A program made the translations under genes and the position numbers. Source: Piper betle (lineage: Eukaryota; Streptophyta; Magnoliopsida; Piperales; Piperaceae). From it: a stretch of DNA of 64,000 bases. The stretch lies in assembly GCA_033002965.1 (NCBI GenBank), contig JAURVB010003251.1:124001-188000 (forward strand), read 5' to 3'. Below the pieces are notes generated by a model. The model made no database searches, had not been told where the DNA came from, and worked only from the letters and a program-made list of their open reading frames with translations. Of the stretch, positions 11,701 to 24,796 are shown piece by piece (the stretch's first letter is position 1; each line of letters begins with the position of its first letter).

Positions 11701-12619
11701 CCGCCCAAAGTCTAATCCTAGAAGCAGGCCCCCTGCTGCAAATATAAATGATGGACATTCGTCATCACATTTTTCCGCTTCAGAAAACCGTGGATGTCGT
11801 ACTCAGAAGTTTCCAACTGCAGGAGCAATGCCTTATGTGCCCATGCGGCATTACCAAAATGCTTATCATGGCATGGCCCCGCCTGTGACTATGAGAACGG
11901 CAGTGCCTGTATATTCAGCACCTCCTCTCCCACAACCACCCGGTCACTGTACACCTCCAGGAGTGATGGCTGGCATGCACATGGCCCCTCCTGTGCACAT
12001 TAGATCTGCTGTGCCAGTATTTCCTGCTCCTGTTCCCCTTGTGAGGATTGAGGAGCCCCCTCCTGTTTTTGTGGCTCCCCCACCAGTAACAAGGTCTTCT
12101 GTGAAGATTGAAGAGACGAAAAGTCCAGGATTGTCACCGGTTCATGTGGCACCATCTACCTCAACGAGAAACTCAGTAAAGATAGAAGAGTTCACAAAGT
12201 TGAAAGCCCCTCCTCTTTCTGCAGCTTCTTCTCCTGCAAAGCCATTGGTAAAAGAAGAAGAGTTTACCAACTTGAAGGCGCCTCCTGTTTGTGTAGCTCC
12301 TTCTCCATCTATAAAGCCATTGGTAAAAGTAGAAGAGTTTACCAACGTGAAGACCCCTCTTTCTGTAGCTCCATCTGTAAAGCCATTGGTAAACAAAGAA
12401 GAATCTGCCAACTTGAAGGCCCCTCCTGTCTTCTCAGCTCCTTCTCCACCTGCAAAACCCTCAGTAAAAGTAGAAGATTTAACCAAAGTAAAGGCCTGTC
12501 CTGTTTCTGCACCTCCTCCATCTGCAAAGGCATCGGCAAATGTAGAAATGGTTAGTAACTCTGTTCCAAAAGATGCTCAAAACTTGGCCGTACAGAATCT
12601 GCAGCAGCTAAAGATCTGA
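8729..12619 (+). CDS. Double-stranded RNA-binding protein, DRB2-like
   Basis: Three coding exons: 8729-8974, 10022-10241 and 11472-12619, all GT-AG with consistent phase, giving 537 residues. Residues 1-70 (MYKNQLQELAQRSCFNLPSY...) and about 86-152 (YKNLLQEIAQRVGAPLPAYTT...) are two tandem dsRBDs; each has the closing KK/RQAE..AA helix. After them comes the DRB2/3/5-type block NDEQEQITIARALLNYRIKEKMA. Plant DRB2-type proteins bind dsRNA and modulate small-RNA biogenesis together with Dicer-like enzymes. The long C-terminal region is Pro-rich and, from about residue 340, made of degenerate 22-24-residue repeats carrying VK(I/V/E)EE cores (see the repeat entry). Exon 1 is very GC-rich, exons 2-3 are not. 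The start is the family-typical MYKNQLQ. Family assignment is firm; the exact orthologue is not. Confidence 0.93.
10713..11360. mobile_element. LTR-like insertion in DRB intron 2
   Basis: Intron 2 (10242-11471) holds a block beginning near TGTTGTGGAAATTCG. It contains AACATGGTTTGGTCTAAAAG followed by CACCACGAAAAACACC, similar to the conserved part of many plant Copia-type LTRs. No coding domains, primer-binding site or clear target duplication were seen, so a solo or degraded LTR is the best guess and the boundaries are approximate. Confidence 0.35.
12040..12555 (+). repeat. In-frame tandem repeats in the DRB C-terminus
   Basis: About seven degenerate units of 66-75 nt encode the pattern APP-V-APSPS-KPLVKVEEFTNLK. 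Successive cores are VRIEE, VKIEE, VKIEE, VKEEE, VKVEE, VNKEE and VKVED, followed by a decayed ANVEM. The psi-K-x-E form of several cores matches the SUMO-acceptor consensus. The unit order and divergence suggest old expansion by duplication within the exon. Confidence 0.8.
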
Positions 12620-14126
12620 CGAGGAGGATGAGTACTAGGCAAGGACCCCACTTTTTCTCTACTGCCCTCTATATAATTTGTTCTTTGTTTGTTTCCCCTC
12701 GTGTGTCATCAATCTCCTCGCTTAGGTAGCTTATGATAGCACCATCAGCTCTGGCGGCCAATGAAAATCTAGTTTTAATATCATAGCTTGCAAAACAGTG
12801 ATAACATTTGAGGCCACGAAAGTCTAGATAAAGAGCATAGTATCATATTTTCTGCATTTGAGTTTTTTATTACTGTATGTTTTAAAGGCCTTTGCTGTGG
12901 GCAACGGAAGATTTTTCGCTTCCATTTGCCTTTTGATATTGAATTTGGTCCATAAACTGTCTTCATGAAAATAATGGGCAATTGTAATTCCACGTTGTGG
13001 TACTTGCTAATGGCCATATACAATTGTTCATACTGCCCAGACATGGGTAAGGATTGAATCATCTTTATGGACATCATCAATTAATTAAGAGCATAGATTG
13101 ATCTCAATCCAAATGTATAATGGGCCTTCTATTTTTCATAAATGCTGATTAATGTTATATTTGATTTGAAGGTCTATTCTCTTAACCAAATGCATGGAGA
13201 AAAATAATATGCAACAGATCCTGCTCAAACTTTTTAGACAATAAAACATACATTGAGCCTTAACACAGCCATGCAGAATAGACAAGTACGAGAAGTAACT
13301 TTTACAAGACAAAATCAATGGGCCTAGTTCAAGAAGAGATAATAGATGTGACCTTAGGATTTGATGAACACATAAATGGGTCTTAATCACATAAGATGGG
13401 CCTGTATCGCAAATAGCATAAAAATCCAACCGGAAAGCATAAGGAAGGATAAAATATGTAACTTTTGAAGGTTTTTGTGAAACATAGGAACGCTAGAATG
13501 TGAACTTTTGATGGTTTTGATGAAGGGAAAAGATTAAAAAGAATAAAAACGTGCGAAGCTAAAAAAAAGGTGTGACTTCTTAAATGGATATATCGAAGTT
13601 TTTAGAGCCGAGTGGATATATCAAATATGAGACAACCGTATTTTTTTCTTTTTAAGAAAAAAATATTTGCTTCATGTGAGTCATTGTTGAAAAATAAAAA
13701 GAAAAAAAGATATATGTTGTAGGTAGGACGTTCGGAATCATTCATGGAGACTGTTAAAAAGTTAAAGGGTCCAAGTTTTGATAAAACGAAGCTACTGGTT
13801 GCCAACACACTCTCTTTGATAAGACACCACTTTGTGTGGTTTGCTTCGAATGGGAGCTGACCCCTCTCTACGATCGCTCCAATTACTTCAACCGGTCACC
13901 CGCGGTTAGCTCCGTTGGAAAAAAAATAACACCCGGGCCGTATAAAATAATAATAATAATAATAACGAGTAAATATGGTCCAACTCATCTAAATGTCAAA
14001 TTAATTGGTTGTAAAAAACACCATCTCCTTGGTTACCTTCTCTGTCTCTGTCTCTCTCTCTTTAAAAACAAATTACTCTTAATCTTACCTCTCTTTTTTT
14101 ATATTATTTTTTATTTACTTAGTAAG
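12620..14126. other. Gene-free stretch downstream of the DRB gene
   Basis: This contains the DRB 3' UTR (roughly to 12900) and then AT-rich sequence without a recognisable gene. The short frames at 12781-13429 have no family-like content. An AAT microsatellite lies near 13948-13965. Confidence 0.4.
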
Positions 14127-14747
14127 CATAGTTGTAAAAACCGGCCGATTTTATATAAAATTGGCCAATTTAGCTTGATTCGGTGCAAAACCGAGTCAAA
14201 ATACAGAAATAAAAAATTGGACCAAGAATTTGCTAATTCAAGTTAATTCTCACTCCAAGTTGACAAGGCAATAATCAGCCGATTTAGGTGGGGCGGCAGT
14301 AGCGGAGAAGATCAACCAGTGCGATATGTGGGGGGAGACAGGGGCGGGATGGGGTGAGTCTCAAGAAGGCGACAATGGGGCAACTGGCGGTGGGGTGGGG
14401 GGGTGGGAGGGATGGGGTGACGAGCGGCGTGGGGTGGAGGAGAACGGGTGGGGGGGGGGTGTGGAATGGGAAAAGGTAGAGAAGAATAAAGGGTAGCTTA
14501 AGTAATAAAAATTGATTTACTCCTTACTCTAGTCAATAATAATAAAATAAATCTTAAAAATATATAATAAAATAAAATACAATACAAAAATAGTCTAATG
14601 AAGTATTTAAGAATGATACAGGACAGGACATGAGATTAATGACCAATTCAAATGAATTAATTCTTATCTAATTTTTTATGAATTGGTCCGATTCATTGAC
14701 TCCCTTCAAATCTGATTAAACGTCCGATTTTAATTTTTTCAACTACG
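14127..14747 (-). mobile_element. MULE-like TIR element, copy A
   Basis: The left end CATAGTTGTAAAAACCGG and the reverse complement of the right end (CGTAGTTG...AATCGG) match the ends of copies C and D. The G-rich core (about 14285-14460) and the AT-rich arm are in the order opposite to the other copies, so this copy is inverted. No convincing target duplication was found. It has no coding capacity. Confidence 0.5.
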
Positions 14748-17700
14748 AGTTTAACTGATGTAAGGGCTTGGGGGTTTTTATTTAGATTAGCGGAGATAGA
14801 ATTTAAACTCATCTGCAATTATATATATAAAAAGACCCGCCAGTTCTTTCCCATAGTTAGAGGGATTTGAGATCAAGCTTACTATAGTTCGAAAAATCAG
14901 GCCTTGCACTCTACTATTTATAGAGTGGAAATCCTTTATCTGATATAAAATTTATTAATATAGATTATTATTTATATTTTTCTTGAAATTGATCGCGAAT
15001 ATATGATCTATTCTACCTTTTGTCAAGTTAAATTATATTTAATAAATTAAGGGAGTCGGATTTAATCAATCACTATGAATCTTATTAATTTGAAGCCCGG
15101 ACTAGGTCATGAATTTAATATACACTAAGAGAGAATATAAACCCTAATCTTTCACCAAACTATGCAAGCCTGATATTTTCACTCCAAATCAATGTTGTAA
15201 AATATATGTTTGATCTAGTGGGAAAAAAATGTTAATAGGCAGGAAAATCTAAGTGCAAACATCCAATCACAACATGTAAATTAAACATTAATATATTTTC
15301 AGCTATAATTGGAGTTTCTTCGATAGTTTAAGCAACTTTTATCACTAATAACTTCAATTTTTTAGATAAACTCTCATTGAATAATAATATATTTTATAAT
15401 AATTTAATATATTAGATATAGATTCTGATTAATTTTGACATTAAAGATAAATCCTAATTTTTTAGAAGATATACCATAATAATTTGATTTTTTAATTCTT
15501 GTTATAATTTTATAGATAAACTCTTGTTGAATAATAAGATATACTATAATAATCTAATATATTAAAAATAAGTTCTCATTAACCCCCTGATTTTAAAAAT
15601 GAATCCTACTTATTGAATGAGAAGATATATATAATAATAATAAATATTATTATTATTATTATTATTATTTTTTAAAAGTTTTGTTGTATTTTGATTAATC
15701 AAATCTCCTACTTTCAATAAATCCTAATTATTAAATGAGAAGATAGATAATAATAATAATAATAATAATTTATTTTTAAAAGTTTTGTTGTAGTTTAATT
15801 AATCAAATCTCTTACTTTCAATTAGAGGCCGATCTTAATTTTGCGTTTAGTTAATAACTAGGCAAGATGTCGTGCTATGCACAACTTATATTATAAATAA
15901 ACTTAAATTTGATAGATAAACTTGTATTGAATAATAAAATAGATTATAATAATATAATATATGAGATATAAATTTTGATAAATTCTAACCTTAAAGAAAA
16001 CTCTTAATTGAATAGAAAGATATATGTATTATAATAATTTAACCTTTTTCTTATTGAGTTCTCATTTTATTAATAAGAGCATATAAGAATAGATATATGA
16101 AAAAATGGGAATAAGTGCCTTACAACAGCCATTGATAGGATTTAGATGACGAGTGAAATCTTCTCTTCATCGGTAATTGGCCATTCAATTAGTTTCTGTT
16201 AAGGGCGATTAAGTTAAGAAAATTCAATTTTATATTTATTAGAGTCAAATAAAACGAACTCTATATTTCAAATATAGTCAAGAAAATTAGCTCTATGTTT
16301 AATAGAATCAAACAAAATTAACTCTTTTAGAAATAGAATTTATTTTAGGTATTCTTAGAATTTAGGTAGGGCTGTCGATCATAGACCACCCACAAAATAA
16401 ACGGCGAACATCATCAAACACTAAGCAGATGACAAATGCCAGAATATGATGATCTTTTCTGTGAAAGGCAGCTGCCGACTTACAATAATCCGAACTAAAC
16501 CCAATCTTTGTCAACTTTGGGATGCTAATTGCCACCCCTTTTCATATTGTGATTCAACTTTGAGACATAGCACGCTCTCCACGCGAGGAGAAACATGCTA
16601 TGATGAAGCTCTAGCAGTGGGGCTGCCAGTGCATGCCGGTGCATGCCCTGCAACTCCAAAAGCTCAAGCACGACAATTACCCCCTCCCCCCCCCCTCCCT
16701 CCCAAATATTGGCCATGGATCTCTGTTTTAGCTTAAAAGTACACCTCCTTTTTGTGCAGTCCCTGGGGACGGTGAGCCTTGTCAGTGGTCCAAAAATCCC
16801 CCTTTGCTTCCCTTAGAAGAAGAAACTCCATTGACCCAATGCGAGCAGGTTGCTTAAAACCCAGTTAGTGGACTTACATTTCATAAATCTTGCTTGCCCC
16901 ACCAGTCATTTAAATAGGTTTTCTCCCCAATGTGCTTCAATTCATATGTAGTATATTATTAACCAAGCTGATCATCTTTTGCTGTTGAATATGAGTTTAT
17001 GTAAAGTGGTATGACTTTGGTGGTCCTAAGGCCATCGATTGGGATCAAAACAAATCCATATAAGTTGAAAGTTGCTCACCAACAAGTCCAATGGTAGAGG
17101 AAGAACCCTAGGTTGATGGCGGTTGAGGAACATACTCATTTCTCATGATTGTGTGTTCTTGCTATGTATCATGATCAGCTTATACAATGGTGATGTGATT
17201 AATCTTTTCTTCCTCTTATAATGTTAACCTTTTAAACGAAAAGACCATCATCAAAATTCTATTCTCTTAACCCATAATGCCACTTCCCTCCCTGCTAGCT
17301 ATAAGTGTAATAGCTGGTAAAGCACTAAATGGTTTTAAGCAAACTTGACTACTCATGGTAAGAGTAAAAAACATTTCACATCAGGTAGTTAGTGAGACAT
17401 AGTTCATAATGGAGATTGCAAAGTTGCTTATAATCTTCTCTGGGTCATTCATGTATATGAGCACTAACGAGACATCACCAACTATATATCTTAGCAAGCC
17501 AACAACCGCACATGATGTTAAAGTCCTCCTCCTTTACTCAGAAACAGCTTGTATAGTAGCTTTTTCCAGACACAGGGAAAAGGGAAAAGGGTGGTGAGGA
17601 GGAAGTATTGTCAAACAAGCAAAGGAGCTATCTTTCTTTTATATCTATGGTTCTGTCCCTGGTGCGCATGCACAGCTAGATTCAAGCTTTGTCCGGCCCC

Positions 17701-17763
17701 GTCCCGGCTCAGCCCCTCCCTGGTCCTTTCTCCCACATTTTTCTTTCGAGCAGGACTTGCATA
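14748..17763. other. Gene-free AT-rich stretch with ATT/AAT microsatellites
   Basis: Trinucleotide tracts occur at about 15645-15670 (ATT) and 15750-15768 (AAT), each within near-duplicate 90-110-bp segments sharing TTTTAAAAGTTTTGTTGTA and AATCAAATCTC words. No gene is recognised. The 96-codon frame at 16446-16736 has no recognisable domain. Confidence 0.4.
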
Positions 17764-17851
17764 CGCCTGCGGCTGCAGACGCTAGCAAGCCTGACCATTG
17801 ATGATCCTCATCATCAACGGTCAGGCCTGCTGGCATCTGCAGCAGCAGGCG
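17764..17851. repeat. Near-perfect 88-bp palindrome (hairpin)
   Basis: The left arm 17764-17805 and right arm 17810-17851 are inverted copies of about 42 nt with 5 differences, separated by only a few bases. Four of the five differences are transitions; read as a - strand RNA, three become G:U pairs. Both strands carry the words GCCTGACC(G/A)TTGATGAT and CTGCAGA(T/C)GC. It could be a microRNA-type precursor, a small foldback MITE or a palindromic transposon end; nothing in the sequence decides among these. Confidence 0.75.
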
Positions 17852-18415
17852 TCTATAAAATTTTTCTTTTCTTTGCCACCTCCATCTACATATATATTGG
17901 ACAAAATCTAAGTTGGTTTGAATATAATAGGCATGTGTTTATTAAATGCAAATGGTATGAAAAATATGAGGAGTTAATAAAATCATGCGGTTAGCAATTT
18001 ACTTATTTTTCCTTACCGTATTAGGGCTTTATTATGAATTTGTCAAAGAATTACAAGTTGTCTATTCAAAATAATATAAAAGAGTGTTATCTTTATAGCA
18101 TGTTACTGTAGATACGCTCAATTAGTTAATGACAAAAATGTAAATATAGCAGCACCGTGGCTTAAGTACAACATGATGGACCAAGTAATTTATCCAACAC
18201 GATTAATTAATATTAAAAATTATAGATACTTCCATCAAATATATTGGATTTTTCTTTGATAGGTAACAAATATGAGATTAATTTTGTGGGTTTTACATGA
18301 ACAATAAAAACCAATTGCTAATGTCTTTTTATGCCAGTAGAAAAGCTAACACATTATAATAAAAAATTACAAGTAATATCTCCAAAACTATAATCGGTCT
18401 CCTAGTCAAGATCTT

Positions 18416-18418
<3 letters not shown>

Positions 18419-18456
<38 letters not shown>
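18419..18456. repeat. (TA)n microsatellite
   Basis: About 19 uninterrupted TA units. Confidence 0.95.
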
Positions 18457-18458
<2 letters not shown>

Positions 18459-21180
18459 GTGAGAGATCAAGGTTGTACCCGAAAAACTTGAATTGATGGT
18501 TCTGGCTAGAGAAGAAGAAAGTAGAAGCAATGTATTAATGTATTGTATGTACGTCAAAAATAAATGTGAGAGATCTCTTGATTCTATTTTGAGCTTCCAG
18601 TACTGGACAGTGAGAAAAGAAGTTTGTTGGGAGACTCCAAGTAGCAGTGTCATGCTTCATAAAAACAAGGAGGGAGATCGTCATCTTTTAATTTTGGAGA
18701 TGGAAGTTTTTGGTTCCTCTGGTGCAAATGTGTACAGTATAATCATTCAAAGTTTGAACGTGAAACCAATGTTACAAACTGGGCGTCATACGTATATGTC
18801 ATATCCAGTATTTTTCTGGGTCTGAAATCAGAAGGTTGGTTGGATCATTTCATTTTTGAACAAATTGGATACAGATGATTGTTGTAAGAAAAATTGGATA
18901 TAGATGAAGAGATGATGTTGTATATATCGTTCATAATTTGGATAAGGACCCATTAGTCGATGTGTTAATTAGGTGGCGGTCGAACAACTCTAATTTCCTA
19001 GCTTTGTCAATGTTACTAGATGGCTCATCCTCAATCACAGGAATTAGACCTCATAAAAAATCATTAGAATTAGAATTATTGTTACATATTATTGTATGCA
19101 TGTAGACTCTGATCATTATTATAGCTTCAATCATGCATGCATTATATATGATTGGATTTGGAGGTACTGCATGTACATATATGTGTAGGTGGAAAAGTCC
19201 TACATTTATATTTATAATACTTTTACCCTGCATGGTTGTATTTTTTTACATATATATACATCGAATCAAATCGAGGAAAAATTAGATGGTTTATATATAT
19301 ATATTGGGTGAAGAGCTTGTGATTATTTGACACTCTGATGTATAAGTAATAATCCTATTTAACTAATTAGGTATATTACCAAACCTCATTGTTTTTCTGG
19401 GTTTTTAGCTTTTACTATCTTGTTCATCTTGGAGCCAAATTGTTGTATTTTGCGAGGCGCACAAGTTCAGTTTAAGATCAACTGAGAATATGCATGAAAT
19501 TATGAATGGAAAGATCAGTACTGTTGGTGCAAGTAAAAGAGGGAAAATATATTAAAAAATGAAAAATATGAACATTTTGCTCATGATATTTAAGTTTTTA
19601 ATGTTGTCTGTGAGACAGGAAACGAATATCCTTGCCGAGTTTAATCAAGTTTTAATTCATTCAACAGGTTCAACAAATTTAAGAAGAACACATATTTATT
19701 CAGAGGGCGATCCACTAGCTCTACGATCGAGTGATGAGACCCTGTCTGGGGGTGGACACGGCGGGGCCGTCCCTCCACCGAGACCAGCACCGCCTTGAAA
19801 GCGACGACCACGCCTGCATCCTCAACACTCACGCAACAACCTGGTTGTGAAAAAAAAAAAAGAAGAAAGAGAGGTGGTACTGCCCATTGATGCAACACCT
19901 TGGGCCATCTTGGGGGGGCAAGACATGGCCACCCATGATTCCTTCTCTGTCAAAAGAAAACAAAGTAAAGCAAAAGGAGATGGATACACACCACCCATAT
20001 ATGTCCATCACACATACAAAACTGGGGAAAAGAAAATCGATAGGGAGGGGACAAAGTGGAAGGAAGTTTGTATCACTTTAAAGTTGATGTATCACTTACA
20101 GGCTTAGCTAGCTAGCAACCATGTTTTGAAGAGAGAGAATTCATGCATACAGAAAGAGAGGAGGTGGAGGAGAATATCTCCATTTTGACTTGGGTTAGAG
20201 CTCATCATATGCCATTGATTGCAGCAGTTGAGAGTATATTTGGAGATGGCGAGGTCTCAAAGGTTTTGTCCGAGGTGCTTCCTTACAATTATATACCGAC
20301 AGCACTACTCGGCCATAGCAACCCTTTCTCTTCTACTGTCCGGTGTGAAAGTCAATTACTTTCTCTTTGCTCTTTTCGACGCCGACCCTCCCTTATAGTT
20401 TCAATCCTTAATTATCGATTAATCTATTTCTTAATTGGGATTTCATCTGTTTTTCTCAGCAAGGATTATTTATTATATATTATATGTATGAGTGAATATT
20501 CGGCTGGTTCAGTTTTGGTCCCACAAAACCCAATTTCATTCCACGGCCAAAATTGAATTTGAACTAGATTTCATAATTAAACCTGAATTGAACTAAAATA
20601 TTTTGATTAATTCGGTTCAGTAACCGATAACTAAATTACATCATAAAATTTTAAAAATAAAATTTTATTTATTAAATTAAAATTATATCATTACTTTAAT
20701 AAAAATAACTATTTAATAAGTAATTTTAAATGTATATATCATATTAAATAAATAAAATTTAATCATAAAAATATTATAACTTCGTAATTACAACTAACAT
20801 AAAATATAGATTTTGGAATATTTTTTAAAAGTTTGATTAGTTCGGTTAATTCAAATCAGTTCGATTTTAATTCCAAAAACAAAATATCAATACGATAAAT
20901 AAATTGTTGTCACTAACAGGGGTTGAAGTAAGTTATTTAAAACTTGTAAAGCAATGCAGGACTACATGGGTCCTGCCCTACAAGTATTGAAATGACTTTA
21001 AGCTATAGAATTTTCATGGGGATATGTTAAAATCATCTGGTTCTTGGGATGGTGCAAGATATGTGGACATTTCTTTTGTATAAATGAAGACACCTGGAGA
21101 ATATTATGTCAAGAAGAGTTGCTTTATCGTCCAATCTTTTCAGCGGTTGTTGTTGTTGTTGTTTATTAATAATTGAAATA

Positions 21181-21320
21181 AATAATTGAAAAGATGCTCA
21201 GGATAATCTGCATTTCTAAAGTAGGAAAGACGCTAAACAACTTTTATTAACAATTAATTAAGGCCAATTAACAATTAATAATTGAAAAGATGCTCAGGAT
21301 AATCTGCATTGTGCTTAATG
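21181..21320. repeat. 96-bp spaced duplication
   Basis: The segment AATAATTGAAAAGATGCTC...ATCTGCATT at 21181 recurs at 21277 with near identity, a period of 96 bp. A further partial echo (TTAATAAAGGCCAATT) follows. Confidence 0.8.
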
Positions 21321-23804
21321 TATATTTTAACTCTGCTCAATTAATAAAGGCCAATTGCAAGCCAATTTGTGGAAGAAATATTCACATTTTTAAATATTTG
21401 TTTACAAAAATAATATTTTAGATGTCATCACAAATACTGGGGGCTTATAAATGAATATGATGTTACAGAATTCAGATAGATTTTATTGCAAAACGAGCAC
21501 GAAGATAAACATTTACGAAAATTATTAACGAGAATTGAAATTCGGCAACTTCCAGATCAAAATTTTGCAACTTGTGGCAGCCAAAAACTATAAAATACCT
21601 GTTTAAAATTATAATATTGAGAATTAAAAAAATCTCAAGTTATGAATTATTTACAACTTAACAACAACTTGGAGACAACTTAGGCAGGGAAATCAAAGTT
21701 CTTCACTAATTCATCTCAAAATTAAACATGCGAATTTGCATTCACAATCACATGTTTTTTTTAACTCTTAAATTTCTTTTTCAACCTGTTATATGGGCCA
21801 TAAGGTGGGCTGCACATGAACCCTTTTTCCGCGTGCCAAAAGAAATGCCGCAATTGTTGGATGAATTGCAATAGAAGCACATTTTTTTTAAAAAAAACTT
21901 TAATAATTCGAAAATTCAATAATTTTCTAAAATGCTAACACTTGATATCCAAGAATATTTTAAAAAACAAAACTCGCCGCTGGGGTCCATATTAATAATT
22001 AAAAAAAATACAGCATTGATCATTTCCACAAAAAAATTATTGCAAATAGAAATAAAAATCATATTTTCCAAAGCACTAGATAAGCTCTGGGCTGCTTCTT
22101 TTTTCTTTTTTTTGGCTTTGAAAAAAAAGTACTGCTTTTTTCTTTTCTTTTTAAAATTTTAAAAGATCAACAGATATTGATCAGCGCCTAATTAAATCCC
22201 AACCAATCTGTCCCTTGTGGTTGATGACGTCAGATTTCAGACAAAGACTGTTATCTGCGGGCCCCACGCCGTTTACCTGGCCAACCTCACGTACACTCAC
22301 GTGTCGTATTCCGTTCGCCAGCCCGACAACGGACTGACCGCGTCCGATAAGATCTAAATCTAGATCGTTGATTTTGGAAATAAGGGTGTAGATTCTCTTC
22401 CTCGTTAACGTCAAACGATAATACAATTTTACCCTCACTGTTTGGACGGAGCTCCGCATCTGAAGGTGTATATTTTTGTAATTTTACTATTTTCATAAAA
22501 TCAAGATTAATAATAGTGAAGGAAATTAACAACGTCATTTTGGTTAACAATAGCTCTCCCAGCTGACAAAGCATGTCATTATCACACGTGGCAATGACCT
22601 AAACCCACGCGAACTTATCGACGCAACTCTCACGTACACCTTGGCCTGGGGGCTAGGGTGGCAATCGCTCCCCATAATTAATTTATTTTTAAATTAATCA
22701 CTCCCTTCGTGTTAATTGATTTTTAAATTAATTAACTCAATATTGAATATTTTGAAAATTTAATCTAGTGCATGACCCCTAACAAACCTAAATAGTTATA
22801 ACAAGTTTCAACTATGACTTATTTAAAAAATTTCAACTTAATCGTACACGTAATATCTACTAAAAATTAAATTAATCTTGTATCGAGTACTTATCATGAT
22901 AAAATTTAATATATTAATAAAAATATATTTAATATTTTAAATTAATTAATTATCCTTAAAAAATGAGTAAGTCTTCCGTTTGTACTTATTTAATTGGACC
23001 TTTAAAATAAAGGTATTATAAGATAATAAGATATTAATTAGACAATATATAAAAAACCAAATATTTTCAATTGAACTAAATGTAAAGACTATTCAAGTCA
23101 AGTCTTATTTTTATTTTATGATTAAACTACTCATTTTGCCCTAAACACTTTTAAAATCTAAAATAGAGACCACGAGTTCAAATATGAACCAACCGAAACA
23201 CATTTTACTAAAAAAATCTTAACTATTTTTGTTTATTTTTTTTGCAAATTTTATTTGATTATACTCTTAAATCAGGCTGCTAACTAATTTATTGAACTCG
23301 ATTTGGCTAGAGTTGAAGTTTGACTCGAACTCGAATCAAGTTAAAACGAGCACACCTACCTCTCACTCAATTCAACGCGAAGTTCAATAGTATATGTTAA
23401 ATAAAATATTTTATGGATTTTTATATTATTATTTACATAAAATTTAAAAAAATAATAATCAAAATCTACATTATACAATAATACAATAGTTTTATACACG
23501 AACAAATACTATTGGGTGTATAATTAATACAAAGTTTAACTATTTAATCTTTAAAAAAATTTTATTATAAATTACTAAAAAAGATATTACAAATAATTAA
23601 AACACAAGCTTTCTTATACTTAACTCAAAGTCAACTTGATTCAAACCTGTTAAATGCGAGTTAAGTTTGAAAACAAACTAGACGAGTTTGAGTAAAACTA
23701 AACATGCCTCTTAATTCAACTCATTCAATTAGCACCATGTGCTATTTAAAAAGGATTTATTATAACAAGTAGTACAAGCTTGTGTATTTTTATTAGCTAA
23801 AACT

Positions 23805-24564
23805 TTAGTTGCTAAAAATCAGAATAGGACGTTGAATCGAATTAGAAATAAGTTATTAGATTAGTTTGATTCATCAAAAATTGAACGAGAATTGATTTAC
23901 TTGAATTTGTCAAAATTTGTAAGTCATTAGTTATAAAATATGTTAATTTTATGTTTATGTATTATGTTTTATAGTATTTTTCATATTTTTTCTATTTTTT
24001 TGAATTATTTAAAATTAATTATTATTTTTTACTGTAGTCGGATCCGAATCTATTTTTAATTACAAAAATATTACAAACTATTTATTTTTCCTTATTCTTT
24101 CCCTGTAACTACCACGCCACCCCTCCTTCACCCCGTTGCCCCTGCCCAATCCACCCACCAACCCCCCTCCAGTCCGCTCACCTCGTTAACCCTCCCCCAC
24201 CCCCACCAGTCGCCCCTCCGCCCACTCTACCCCCATCCCCTGGCACCACCCCCACCCACCACCCTGTTTCCACCCCATTTGTCGCCAGATCTCCTCCATG
24301 CACCCGCTGCCCACCCTCGGTGAGGCTCACACTATCCTACCCAGCTGCCATATATCCTCCACCAGCCGTCCATGGCCGCCCCTCGTGAATTAGCTGATTC
24401 TCATCGTCATCGACTTGAGCGAGAATCGGCTTGGGTCAGCTCAAATTGGCCGATTTTTTACCCAAATAATTCGCTTGAATTTTGATTCGATTTTGTAATG
24501 AGTTGCGTAAAATCAGCAAATTTTAAATTGAATTAGGCCGATTTTTTACTGTAGCTCAAACCAT
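23805..24564 (+). mobile_element. MULE-like TIR element, copy B (most diverged)
   Basis: It starts TTAGTTGCTAAAAATCAG and ends with ATTTTTTACTGTAGCTCAAACCAT, whose reverse complement begins ATGGTTTGAGCT like the copy C end. The left arm contains ATTTAAAATTAATTATTATTTTT and CTTTTAATTAC-like words shared with copies C and D. The core (about 24100-24400) is extremely C-rich and carries no gene. Confidence 0.45.
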
Positions 24565-24752
24565 AATAATGAGGGGATTTTGAAAAAATAATTATAATAA
24601 TTAATTAAACAGTTTAATTAAGGTGATTTGCTAAGATACCGTCACATATTTATTTCATATGGCAAATTAGATTCGTTCTACATAGACCGAGGAAGTGGGG
24701 GTTATAGATGTCATTAGGACAAAGATGGGGGTAGTTTGGGGAAAGTGGCCCC

Positions 24753-24759
24753 TATAAAT
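24753..24759 (+). promoter_or_regulatory. TATA box of the HD-ZIP III gene
   Basis: TATAAAT, about 590 bp upstream of the probable ATG at 25344, predicts transcription from near 24785. A donor-like GAG|GTAAAT at 25019-25024 and acceptors at 25259-25260 or 25312-25313 suggest an intron in the 5' leader. Confidence 0.45.
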
Positions 24760-24796
24760 TAGGGGGCATGTCGGCATCCTTGTTTCCCTCCCTCTA

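Larger units (their letters stand above)
17852..23804. other. Gene-free stretch, 6 kb
   Basis: No gene is recognised. Contents: a TA microsatellite (18419-18456); a GC-rich patch at 19730-19830; a diverged AT-rich repeat at about 20500-20900 with TTCGGTT words at its ends; the 96-bp duplication at 21181-21320; a TGACGTCA site near 22225 and a CACGTG near 22300 within a GC-rich patch (22190-22340); and a CTCGA/ACTCG-ended repeat at 23280-23720. The frame at 20143-20556 (137 codons) has no recognisable domain. Confidence 0.4.
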
